From NCBI GenBank assembly GCA_021792365.1, contig JAJYUT010000002.1, forward strand, positions 186,001 through 250,000: DNA of 64,000 nt, in the 5' to 3' direction. Under the pieces are notes generated by a model, which did not search any database, was not told the origin of the DNA, and was given only the letters and a program-made list of their open reading frames with translations. This document shows, piece by piece, positions 1-7,323 of the stretch. The translations under genes were made by a program, and so were the position numbers. This DNA comes from Pseudomonadota bacterium. GTDB taxonomy: Bacteria > Pseudomonadota > Alphaproteobacteria > Dongiales > Dongiaceae. Positions within the stretch are counted from its first letter, which is position 1, and the number at the start of each line of letters is the position of its first letter.

Positions 1-1
1 C

Positions 2-58
2 CTCGCCGGGCGCATCTTCACCAACCTCGGTCGCCTGGTGCTTGGCGCATCGCAATGA
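2..58 (+). CDS. C-terminal end of an upstream gene (partial)
   Basis: An open frame enters from the left edge and stops with TGA at 56-58. The visible 18 residues (LAGRIFTNLGRLVLGASQ) read like an amphipathic C-terminal helix. In many alphaproteobacteria the gene before tmk and holB encodes a D-alanyl-D-alanine carboxypeptidase, whose C-terminal membrane-anchoring helix looks similar. That identity is inference from gene order; the fragment alone cannot prove it. Confidence 0.4.
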   Translation, partial: LAGRIFTNLGRLVLGASQ

Positions 59-74
59 GCGCAGCCAAGGCCCA

Positions 75-707
75 ATGAGCGCACCGAGGGCACGCTTCAT
101 CGTCTTCGAGGGCGGGGAGGGCGCCGGCAAGTCCACCCAGGTCCAGCGTCTGGCCGATGCCCTGCGCGCGCGCGGCGAGGATGTGCGCACGACGCGCGAG
201 CCGGGCGGCTCGCCCGGCGCGGAGACGATCCGCGACCTGCTGGTTTCCGGCGAGGCGGAACGCTGGTCTGCTGAGACCGAGGCGCTGCTGATCAACGCGG
301 CGCGCGCCGACCATCTGGATCGGACCATCCGGCCGGCGCTCGCCAGGGGCCAATGGGTGATCTGCGATCGCTTCGCCGATTCCACCATGGCCTATCAGGG
401 CTATGGCATGGGGCTCGATCGCGCCTGGCTGGAGGCGCTGCGCAAGCGCGTGGTCGGCGACACCGAACCCGGCCTCACCCTGATCTTCGACCTGCCGGTG
501 GAGGTTGGGCTTGGACGCGCAATTGCCAGCCAACGCTACGAGAAGATGGGCCGCGCGTTCCATGACGCGCTGCGCGCCGCGTTCCAGGACATCGCCAAGT
601 CCAAGGACGGCCGCAACCGCGTCGTGATCGACGCCGTCACGGATATCGACGACGTCGCGCGCCAGGTCTTCGCCGCCGTCGCCTCCGCCTATGGGCTGAA
701 GGCCTGA
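75..707 (+). CDS. tmk: Thymidylate kinase
   Basis: Phosphorylates dTMP to dTDP with ATP in the dTTP pathway. The 210-residue length is normal. The P-loop EGGEGAGKST lies at residues 12-21, the DRF motif (DRFADSTMAYQG) near residue 98, and a LID-like region around SQRYEKMG near residue 155. The ATG at 75 begins MSAPRARFIVFEGG, the usual distance from the P-loop. An in-frame TTG at 42 would add 11 residues and overlap the previous gene, so I prefer 75. The stop overlaps the holB start (TGATG). Confidence 0.95.
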   Translation: MSAPRARFIVFEGGEGAGKSTQVQRLADALRARGEDVRTTREPGGSPGAETIRDLLVSGEAERWSAETEALLINAARADHLDRTIRPALARGQWVICDRFADSTMAYQGYGMGLDRAWLEALRKRVVGDTEPGLTLIFDLPVEVGLGRAIASQRYEKMGRAFHDALRAAFQDIAKSKDGRNRVVIDAVTDIDDVARQVFAAVASAYGLKA

Positions 708-1825
708 TGCCGCCCAAGCCCAAGGTGGTGGAGGCGCCGGTCGAGACCGGCCCGGCCTGGACGGAGCGGCTGGTCGGCCATGAAGCGGCCGAGCAGGCAT
801 TCCTCAAGGCCTTTGCGGCCGGGCGCCTGCCCCATGCCTGGCTGATCTCCGGCCCGCGCGGCGTCGGCAAGGCGACCTTCGCCTATCGCATCGCACGCTT
901 CCTTATGGCGCGACCGATGCAAGCGGAGGGTGGCCTGTTTGGCGAAGTCGCGCCCGCCACTCCACCCACCCTCGAGATGACGCGCGATCACCACGTCTTT
1001 CGCCAGGTGGCGCAGCAGGGTCATCCGGATTTTCGCCTCTTGTGCCGAACCGTGAACCCGAAGAGCGGCAAGCTGCGAACCGAAATCATCGTCGAGGATG
1101 TGCGACAGGTTATCGATTTCTTGCACTTAAAGCCGGCTGTCTGCCCGTGGCGCGCCGTGATCGTCGATTGTGCTGACGAGCTCAATGACAGCTCCGCAAA
1201 CGCCCTTCTCAAGATTCTGGAAGAACCGCGACCCAATACCGTCATCCTGCTGCTAAGCCATGCACCGCAGGCGCTGCTGCCGACCATCCGCTCGCGCTGC
1301 CGCAAGCTGGTTCTGCAGCCGCTGCCGCACGATCTTGCCGCAGCCGAGCTGGCGGCGCGCTATCCTGACATGAAGGCGCAGGACCGGGAGCTCGCGGTGG
1401 CGACCGCGGGCGGCAGCCTGGGCCAGGCGATCCGCATGACCGAGCAGGGCGGCATCGGGCTGCTGCGCGAGATCGGCGCGCTGCTGGCGAGCTGGCCGAA
1501 GCTCGACGCGGCCCTCCTGCACCGGCTGGGCGACAAGCTCGCCGGGCGCGACCAAGGCGCGCAATTCGACCTTGCGGTGGAGCTGCTGGGCTGGTGGTTT
1601 GCCCGCATGGCGCGCATGGCAGCCACCGGGGAAACGCCGGGAAGCCAGCTTTTCGAAGGGGAAACGGCCCTGATCGCCCGCATGCAAGCGGCGGCCAGCC
1701 TTGATCGCTGGCTGGCTCTATGGGAAAAGGTCAGCCGTCTGTTCGACCGGGTGCGCTCTGTGAACCTGGACCGAAAGCAGGCCTGGGTCGCGGCTTTCCT
1801 CGCCATCGAAGGCATCGGACGCTAG
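707..1825 (+). CDS. holB: DNA polymerase III delta-prime subunit
   Basis: Clamp-loader subunit of the replicative polymerase. The AAA+ fold shows a Walker A-like GPRGVGKAT near residues 49-57, the sensor-1 region ANALLKILEEPRPNT, and the SRC motif (TIRSRCRKL) that supplies an arginine finger to a neighbouring subunit. At 372 residues it is slightly longer than the E. coli protein, as is common in alphaproteobacteria. It overlaps tmk by one base, and tmk-holB-metG-tatD is a common alphaproteobacterial order. Confidence 0.93.
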   Translation: MPPKPKVVEAPVETGPAWTERLVGHEAAEQAFLKAFAAGRLPHAWLISGPRGVGKATFAYRIARFLMARPMQAEGGLFGEVAPATPPTLEMTRDHHVFRQVAQQGHPDFRLLCRTVNPKSGKLRTEIIVEDVRQVIDFLHLKPAVCPWRAVIVDCADELNDSSANALLKILEEPRPNTVILLLSHAPQALLPTIRSRCRKLVLQPLPHDLAAAELAARYPDMKAQDRELAVATAGGSLGQAIRMTEQGGIGLLREIGALLASWPKLDAALLHRLGDKLAGRDQGAQFDLAVELLGWWFARMARMAATGETPGSQLFEGETALIARMQAAASLDRWLALWEKVSRLFDRVRSVNLDRKQAWVAAFLAIEGIGR

Positions 1826-1866
1826 GCCCAAGCCTCCATTACCGAGCAACGCGGAGTTGAGAGCCG

Positions 1867-3420
1867 ATGGCCGAGGCCGAACGCTATTACGTGACAACGC
1901 CGATCTACTATGTGAACGACGCGCCGCATATCGGGCATGCCTATACTACGCTCGCCTGCGATGCGCTGGCGCGGTTCATGCGGTTGGACGGGCGCTCGGT
2001 GCATTTCCTCACCGGCACGGATGAGCACGGCCAGAAGGTGGAGAAATCCGCCAAGGCCGCCGGCATGGCGCCCAAGGACTTCACCGACAAGGTGTCGCAG
2101 AATTTCCGCGACCTCGCCAAGGCGATGAACTTCTCCAACGACGATTTCATCCGCACCACCGAGGAGCGGCACATCAAGTCGTGCCAGGAGCTGTGGCGGC
2201 GGCTCAAGGAGCGGGGGGAGATCTATCTCGGTTCCTATGCCGGCTGGTATGCCGTGCGCGACGAGGCCTATTACGGCGAGGAGGAGCTGACCCTTGCGCC
2301 CAACGGCAAGCGCATTGCGCCGTCGGGCGCCGAGGTCGAGTGGGTGGAGGAGCCGAGCTATTTCTTCAAGCTGTCACAATGGGGCGATAAGCTGCTCAAG
2401 TTCTACGAGGAGAACCCGCTTTTCCTCGCGCCGGACTCGCGCCGCAACGAGGTGATCAGCTTCGTGAAATCAGGCCTGCGCGACCTTTCCGTCTCGCGCA
2501 CCACCTTCAACTGGGGGGTGCCGGTGCCGGACGATCCGGACCACGTGATGTATGTATGGCTCGACGCTCTCACCAACTACATCACGGCTGTCGGCTTTCC
2601 CGACGTGAGCGCACCGAGCTACCGGAAGTTCTGGCCGGCCGATCTGCACATGGTCGGCAAGGACATCGTGCGCTTCCACACCATCTACTGGCCGGCCTTC
2701 CTGATGGCGGCCGGCCTGCAGCCGCCGCACCGCGTGTTCGCCCATGGCTGGTGGACCAACGAGGGGCAGAAGATGTCCAAGTCCCTGGGCAATGCGCTGG
2801 AGCCGCATGCCATGGTCGAGAGATACGGCCTGGACCAGGTGCGCTACTTCCTGCTGCGCGAGATCCCGTTCGGCAATGACGGCGATTTCTCGCACCGCTC
2901 GATGGTGCACCGGATGAACGGCGACCTTGCCAACGATCTCGGCAACCTGGCGCAGCGCGTGCTCTCGATGATCAACAAGAACTGCGGCGAGCAGGTGCCG
3001 CAGCCCGGCGCCTTCACCGATGCCGATCGGAAGCTGCTGGGCTCGGCCTATGGCCTGCTGGCCAAGCTGCGACCGCTGTTCGCGGAGCAGGCGTTCCACC
3101 GCGCGCTGGAAACGATCTGGCAGGTGGTGGGCGACAGCAACCGCTATGTCGACGAGCAGGCGCCCTGGGCGCTCAAGAAGACCGATCCCGCGCGCATGGC
3201 GACGGTGCTCTATGTGCTGGCCGAGACGGTGCGGCACATCGCGATCCTGGTGCAGCCCGTCATGCCGGATTCCATGACGAAGATGCTGGATCAGCTAGCG
3301 GTGCCCGCAGATGCCCGCAGCTTCGCCGCGCTGGGCGAGGACGGCGCATTGAAGGCCGGCACCAGCCTGCCCAAGCCCGAAGGCCTCTTCCCGCGCTACG
3401 TCGAAGAGACGGCGCAGTGA
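1867..3420 (+). CDS. metG: Methionyl-tRNA synthetase
   Basis: Class I aminoacyl-tRNA synthetase charging tRNA-Met. HIGH motif: APHIGHAY near residues 18-25. KMSKS motif: GQKMSKSLGN near residue 300. At 517 residues it is the short form without the C-terminal tRNA-binding EMAP domain. The knuckle insertion around YAGWYAVRDEAYYGEEEL has no cysteine pairs, so this belongs to the type without structural zinc. Starts 41 bases after holB, probably in the same transcript. Confidence 0.97.
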   Translation: MAEAERYYVTTPIYYVNDAPHIGHAYTTLACDALARFMRLDGRSVHFLTGTDEHGQKVEKSAKAAGMAPKDFTDKVSQNFRDLAKAMNFSNDDFIRTTEERHIKSCQELWRRLKERGEIYLGSYAGWYAVRDEAYYGEEELTLAPNGKRIAPSGAEVEWVEEPSYFFKLSQWGDKLLKFYEENPLFLAPDSRRNEVISFVKSGLRDLSVSRTTFNWGVPVPDDPDHVMYVWLDALTNYITAVGFPDVSAPSYRKFWPADLHMVGKDIVRFHTIYWPAFLMAAGLQPPHRVFAHGWWTNEGQKMSKSLGNALEPHAMVERYGLDQVRYFLLREIPFGNDGDFSHRSMVHRMNGDLANDLGNLAQRVLSMINKNCGEQVPQPGAFTDADRKLLGSAYGLLAKLRPLFAEQAFHRALETIWQVVGDSNRYVDEQAPWALKKTDPARMATVLYVLAETVRHIAILVQPVMPDSMTKMLDQLAVPADARSFAALGEDGALKAGTSLPKPEGLFPRYVEETAQ

Positions 3421-3541
3421 CGAGCTTGCTCGCCTCCCGGCACCGCACCGATGAGACTCCTCCCTCCTCGTGGGGGAGGGGGATTCCAGATCGGAGAGGG
3501 GGAACTGTGCCCGGCTTCTCGGCGTTCGAATACGAGCAGCC
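3421..3541 (+). repeat. Intergenic region with REP-like GC-rich hairpin
   Basis: Gene-free spacer between metG and tatD. It holds an inverted repeat CCCTCC (3462-3467) / GGAGGG (3475-3480), followed by another G-rich block ending GAGAGGGGGAAC. A comparable C-run/G-run hairpin sits at 30037-30056. The look is of a small dispersed palindromic element, but only two loosely similar copies are visible. Confidence 0.35.
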
Positions 3542-4336
3542 ATGAAACCAGTCACTGCCGAACTCGTCGATTCCCATTGCCATCTCGATTTCCCGGATTT
3601 CGCCGCGGAGCTTGATGCCGTCGTCGCGCGCGCCCGCGAAGCGGGCGTCGGCCGGATGCTCACCATCTGCACGCGCCTCAGCAAGTTTGACGAGGTGCTG
3701 GGCGTGGCGGAGCGGTTCGAGCGCATGTTCTGCTCGGTTGGCGTCCATCCCCATGAGGCGGCCCATGAGCCGGACATCGCACTGGATCGCATCGTCACGC
3801 TGGCGAAGCACCCGAAGGTGGTGGGGATCGGCGAGGCGGGACTAGATTACTACTACGACAAGAGCCCGCACGATAAGCAGCAGGAGGTGTTCCGCCTGCA
3901 CATCGAGGCGGCGCGCCAGAGCGGATTACCGCTGATCGTGCACAGCCGCGATGCGGACGAGGATACCGTGGCGCTGCTGCGCGAGGGTGCTGAGAAGGGC
4001 GGACTGAAGGGCGTCATCCACTGTTTCACGGCGACGCAGTATCTGGCCGACGCGGCGCTGGAGATGGGTTTCTTCATCTCGCTCTCCGGCATCGTCACGT
4101 TCAAGAACGCGGAGGCCTTGCGCGCGGTGGCGAAGACCGTACCGCTCGATCGGCTGCTGGTGGAGACCGACGCGCCGTATCTCGCGCCCATGCCCATGCG
4201 CGGCAAGCGCAACGAGCCGAGCTTCGTGCGCCACACCGCAACCTATGTCGCCGACATGCTCGGCATTCCGTTCGATGAGCTGGCGGGGCGCACCACGGCC
4301 AATTTCAACCGGCTCTTCGACAAGGCGGCGGCGTGA
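3542..4336 (+). CDS. tatD: TatD-family metal-dependent deoxyribonuclease (YcfH type)
   Basis: Amidohydrolase-fold nuclease of 264 residues. Metal-binding motifs in order: DSHCHLD (residues 10-16), GIGEAGLDYYY, HSRDADEDT, IHCFT and ETDAPYLAP near the C-terminus. The open frame extends upstream to 3470, but that stretch lies in the REP-like spacer; the ATG at 3542 gives the family's N-terminus. TGA overlaps the GTG of the next gene (GTGA), so the two are translationally coupled. Family members process DNA 3' ends; the physiological substrate here is unknown. Confidence 0.92.
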   Translation: MKPVTAELVDSHCHLDFPDFAAELDAVVARAREAGVGRMLTICTRLSKFDEVLGVAERFERMFCSVGVHPHEAAHEPDIALDRIVTLAKHPKVVGIGEAGLDYYYDKSPHDKQQEVFRLHIEAARQSGLPLIVHSRDADEDTVALLREGAEKGGLKGVIHCFTATQYLADAALEMGFFISLSGIVTFKNAEALRAVAKTVPLDRLLVETDAPYLAPMPMRGKRNEPSFVRHTATYVADMLGIPFDELAGRTTANFNRLFDKAAA

Positions 4337-5118
4337 AGGTCACCATCCTCGGCTGCGGCGGCTCGGGCGGCGTGCCCCTGATCGGACCGGTCTGGGGCGA
4401 CTGCAATCCGGACAATCCGAAGAACCGCCGCCGGCGCGTCTCCATCGCGCTGCGGCAGCGTAACACCAGCATCCTGGTCGACACCTCGCCCGATCTGCGC
4501 GCGCAATGCCTGGATGCCGGAATCGCACAGCTCAGCGCCATTTTCTATACGCACGACCATGCCGATCACACTCAGGGCATCGACGACGTGCGGTTCCTGA
4601 GCAAGCCGGCGGGGCAGTCGACCATTCCGGTCTATGGCGCGCCCGAGACCTTGCGGGTCCTGACCAGCCGGTTCGACTACATCTTCCGCCAGAACACGGA
4701 AGGGTCCGGCCATCTCTATAGACCGTTCCTGCGCGCGATCGAGATCGACGGGCCGTTCGAGATTGACGGCATACCGGTGGTGGCGTTCGAGCAGGATCAC
4801 GGCTTCGGCTCGACCAGCACCGGCTATCGGATCGGCAATGTCGCCTATTGCACGGATGTCGCGCGGCTGTCGGACGAGGCACTGGCAAGGCTCCGCGGCC
4901 TCGACCTCTTCGTCGTCGATTGCCTGCGCTATGAACCGCACCCGACCCATGCCCATCTCGACCAGGCGCTCGCCTGGAGCGCGCAGCTCAAGCCGAAGCA
5001 CACCGTGCTGACCCACATGAACCATGTGGTCGACTACGACGTCATCAAGGCCAAGTGCCCGCCGGGCGTCGAGCCGGCTTATGACGGGCTGGAGATCGAG
5101 GTGCCGGACGCGGGGTAA
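4333..5118 (+). CDS. MBL-fold metallo-hydrolase (PhnP-like)
   Basis: 261-residue metallo-beta-lactamase-fold protein. The signature THDHADH lies near residues 75-81, and the N-terminus (ILGCGGSGGVP) matches the PhnP/YycJ-like group of phosphodiesterases. GTG start, coupled to tatD by a 4-bp overlap. The tatD-MBL pair is a stable neighbourhood in alphaproteobacteria. Probably hydrolyses a phosphodiester; there are no phosphonate genes nearby, so a PhnP role in phosphonate use is not supported. Confidence 0.88.
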   Translation: MKVTILGCGGSGGVPLIGPVWGDCNPDNPKNRRRRVSIALRQRNTSILVDTSPDLRAQCLDAGIAQLSAIFYTHDHADHTQGIDDVRFLSKPAGQSTIPVYGAPETLRVLTSRFDYIFRQNTEGSGHLYRPFLRAIEIDGPFEIDGIPVVAFEQDHGFGSTSTGYRIGNVAYCTDVARLSDEALARLRGLDLFVVDCLRYEPHPTHAHLDQALAWSAQLKPKHTVLTHMNHVVDYDVIKAKCPPGVEPAYDGLEIEVPDAG

Positions 5119-5156
5119 GGACGGCTGGGGAACTAGCGTTCTTCGGGGGGAATCAA

Positions 5157-5951
5157 ATGATTACTGTTCGGGGTTGGTCGGCCAGCCTTCTGCTGGCTGT
5201 ATCGTTCGTTGTGTCCGGCTGCGCGGGAACGTCGCTTAAGCCAGAGGCACAAAAGGCCATCCATAGCATCGGGATCATCTCGTCGATTGGCGATGAGCTC
5301 ACGATGCAAAACGTACCGCTCTTCCGATGGGACCAGGAGGAGTTCCATCACGAGATTGCCAGCTGGGAGATGGATGACTACGCCGCCGATCAGATCAAGG
5401 AACACCTGCAGGGCCAATACAGGGTCGTTCCCGTGCAGTACGACCGGGCCGCTTTCGACGGCGAAAGCATTGTGCTGGACGGCTGGGAAGGGCCGGCGGT
5501 CGACGGCCGTCCGATCGGCGAACTGGTCCGGAGCCACGTGCGCGGCGAGCCGGCCGACGCCTACCTCGTGGTCGTGAAGCAGGACCTTGGTGCGGGCACG
5601 TCCGCGACCATCGGCCGAGGCTTTGGGATGTTCCGCTGGCCGACCATGCTGGGGAACCTGTACTACGCATATGCCGGCTATGGGATGGTCATTATCGATG
5701 GCCGCAGCTATGAACCGCTCGCCGCGATGCAGGCCATGGACAAGTTCGAGACGCCGTTCAATTCCAACTTTCATGGCAAGCCCAACCATAAGGTCACGGA
5801 GGCCTATTGGATGGAGGGGGAGGGACAGTTATCGCCCAGCAAGCAGGAATTGCTGAAAAAGGAGTTCCGGCTGCTGCTGGCGGAGACCATCCCCGGCACG
5901 CTTGAACGGTTGAAGCTGACGGCCGCCAACACGTCCGCCAGTGTGCCCTGA
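5157..5951 (+). CDS. Uncharacterised lipoprotein
   Basis: 264 residues. A signal peptide with hydrophobic core ASLLLAVSFVV is followed by the lipobox VSGC, with the lipidated cysteine at residue 22. A G-run (GGGGGG) sits just before the ATG. I recognise no catalytic motif in the mature part, which is rich in aromatic residues and has one hydrophobic patch near residues 165-180. Cell envelope location is supported; function unknown. It stands alone between the tatD and corA groups. Confidence 0.75.
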   Translation: MITVRGWSASLLLAVSFVVSGCAGTSLKPEAQKAIHSIGIISSIGDELTMQNVPLFRWDQEEFHHEIASWEMDDYAADQIKEHLQGQYRVVPVQYDRAAFDGESIVLDGWEGPAVDGRPIGELVRSHVRGEPADAYLVVVKQDLGAGTSATIGRGFGMFRWPTMLGNLYYAYAGYGMVIIDGRSYEPLAAMQAMDKFETPFNSNFHGKPNHKVTEAYWMEGEGQLSPSKQELLKKEFRLLLAETIPGTLERLKLTAANTSASVP

Positions 5952-5963
5952 GGCGCTTTGCAA

Positions 5964-5992
5964 TTGACACTCCGCGGCGCGCGGCCTACCTA
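5964..5992 (+). promoter_or_regulatory. Candidate sigma-70 promoter upstream of corA
   Basis: A perfect -35 TTGACA at 5964-5969 is followed after 17 bases by TACCTA at 5987-5992, a poor -10. It would give a leader of about 200 bases before corA. The -35 match is strong for such GC-rich DNA, the -10 is not. Confidence 0.35.
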
Positions 5993-6064
5993 GCCACGTC
6001 GCTTTTGGCTTTGAGCGATGTTTTCAGGATCAGGACAACCAATGACCGGGACCCAGTCCAGCGC

Positions 6065-6110
6065 GGTCGAGCCTCATAGTAGACGCAGTTGCGCGCATGA
6101 CCGCTCGACC
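6065..6110 (+). repeat. Inverted repeat in the corA leader
   Basis: GGTCGAGC at 6065-6072 is perfectly complementary to GCTCGACC at 6103-6110, with a 30-base loop that itself contains GC-rich self-complementary bases. It lies in the 250-base gene-free leader of the magnesium-channel gene, so a structured 5' leader is possible. I do not recognise a known riboswitch. Confidence 0.35.
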
Positions 6111-6203
6111 AGCGACCCGGTGTGCAACAAGCGGACCTGACAGCCGATCCCGTCCGCCGATTGCAGCCTCCGGGTCGACACCAGAATTGACCGAGGAGGC
6201 GAG

Positions 6204-7283
6204 ATGATCACTGCCTTTGTCTTCCATGACGGTTCGCTGACCCGGCAGATCCTCTCGGGAACGGCGAACTTGGCCATCGCGGAGGCCCTGCCGGCGGTCG
6301 ACAACCTCCCGAGCCACAAGCAGGCGGCGGCGGAGCATGCCGCCGACCTCATCTCGCGCGATGTGGTCTGGGTCGATCTCAACAATCCCACCCCGTCGGA
6401 GATCGCCTCGGTCGAGCGCGCCTTCGGCATGGAGATCCCGACCCGCGAGGAGATGGGCGAGATCGAGGCCTCGAGCAGGCTCTACACCGAGAACGGCGCG
6501 CTGGTCATGACCGCGCCGATCCTGCATCGCGCGACCGCCGAGATCCCGGAGAGCGGCGTCATCACCTTTATCCTGCTGGCCGAGACGCTAGTGACAGTGC
6601 GTTTCGTCGATCCACTGCCCTTCGCCATCTTCGCACGGCGGGCAGAGCGCAATCCCGGCCTCGCCGCGACGGCGCAGGCGGCGCTGCTCGGCCTGCTGGA
6701 GAGCGTTACGGACCGGCTGGCCGACGTGCTGGAACTGGCGCAGGCAGACATGGACCAGGTGTCGCGCGACATCTTCGCCAAGCGCGCCGCGGCGCTCGGT
6801 CAAGGCGCGCAGAGCAGGGAGGCGCGCCGCAAGGCGCCGGACTTGCAGGACATGCTGCGGCGGATCGGCCGGGTGGGGGACCTGGCGAGCAAAGCGCGCG
6901 ATTCCCTGCTCGGCCTCAACCGCATCACCGTGTTCCTGAACGCTCAGGGCGAGATGAAGAAGGACAGCAAGGCGCGCATCAAGACCTTGGCACGCGACCT
7001 CGGCTCCATCACGGACCACGCCAATTTCCTGGCGGGCAAGGTGAACTTCCTGCTGGATGCGACGCTCGGCCTCATCAACATCGAGCAGAACGCCATCATC
7101 AAGATCTTCACGGTGGCGGCCGTCGCGTTCCTGCCGCCAACCCTGATCGCCAGCATCTACGGCATGAATTTCGATTTCATGCCGGAGCTGCACTGGAAAT
7201 ACGGCTATATGCTCGCCATCGGTCTGATGGTGCTCTCGGCGATCTTGCCGATGTGGTATTTCCGGCGCCGCGGCTGGCTGTAG
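6204..7283 (+). CDS. corA: CorA-family divalent cation channel
   Basis: Magnesium/cobalt channel of the inner membrane, 359 residues. A large soluble N-terminal domain is followed by a long helix and two C-terminal membrane segments. The family signature GMN (IYGMNFDFMPEL, near residue 320) lies in the loop between them, and the protein ends with a short basic tail (YFRRRGWL). A strong ribosome site GAGGAGG precedes the ATG. The preceding 250 bases contain a promoter-like element and an inverted repeat. Confidence 0.92.
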   Translation: MITAFVFHDGSLTRQILSGTANLAIAEALPAVDNLPSHKQAAAEHAADLISRDVVWVDLNNPTPSEIASVERAFGMEIPTREEMGEIEASSRLYTENGALVMTAPILHRATAEIPESGVITFILLAETLVTVRFVDPLPFAIFARRAERNPGLAATAQAALLGLLESVTDRLADVLELAQADMDQVSRDIFAKRAAALGQGAQSREARRKAPDLQDMLRRIGRVGDLASKARDSLLGLNRITVFLNAQGEMKKDSKARIKTLARDLGSITDHANFLAGKVNFLLDATLGLINIEQNAIIKIFTVAAVAFLPPTLIASIYGMNFDFMPELHWKYGYMLAIGLMVLSAILPMWYFRRRGWL

Positions 7284-7323
7284 ATGCGCCTGGCCCTCCG
7301 AGATCTTGATTGGCAGCCGTGAT

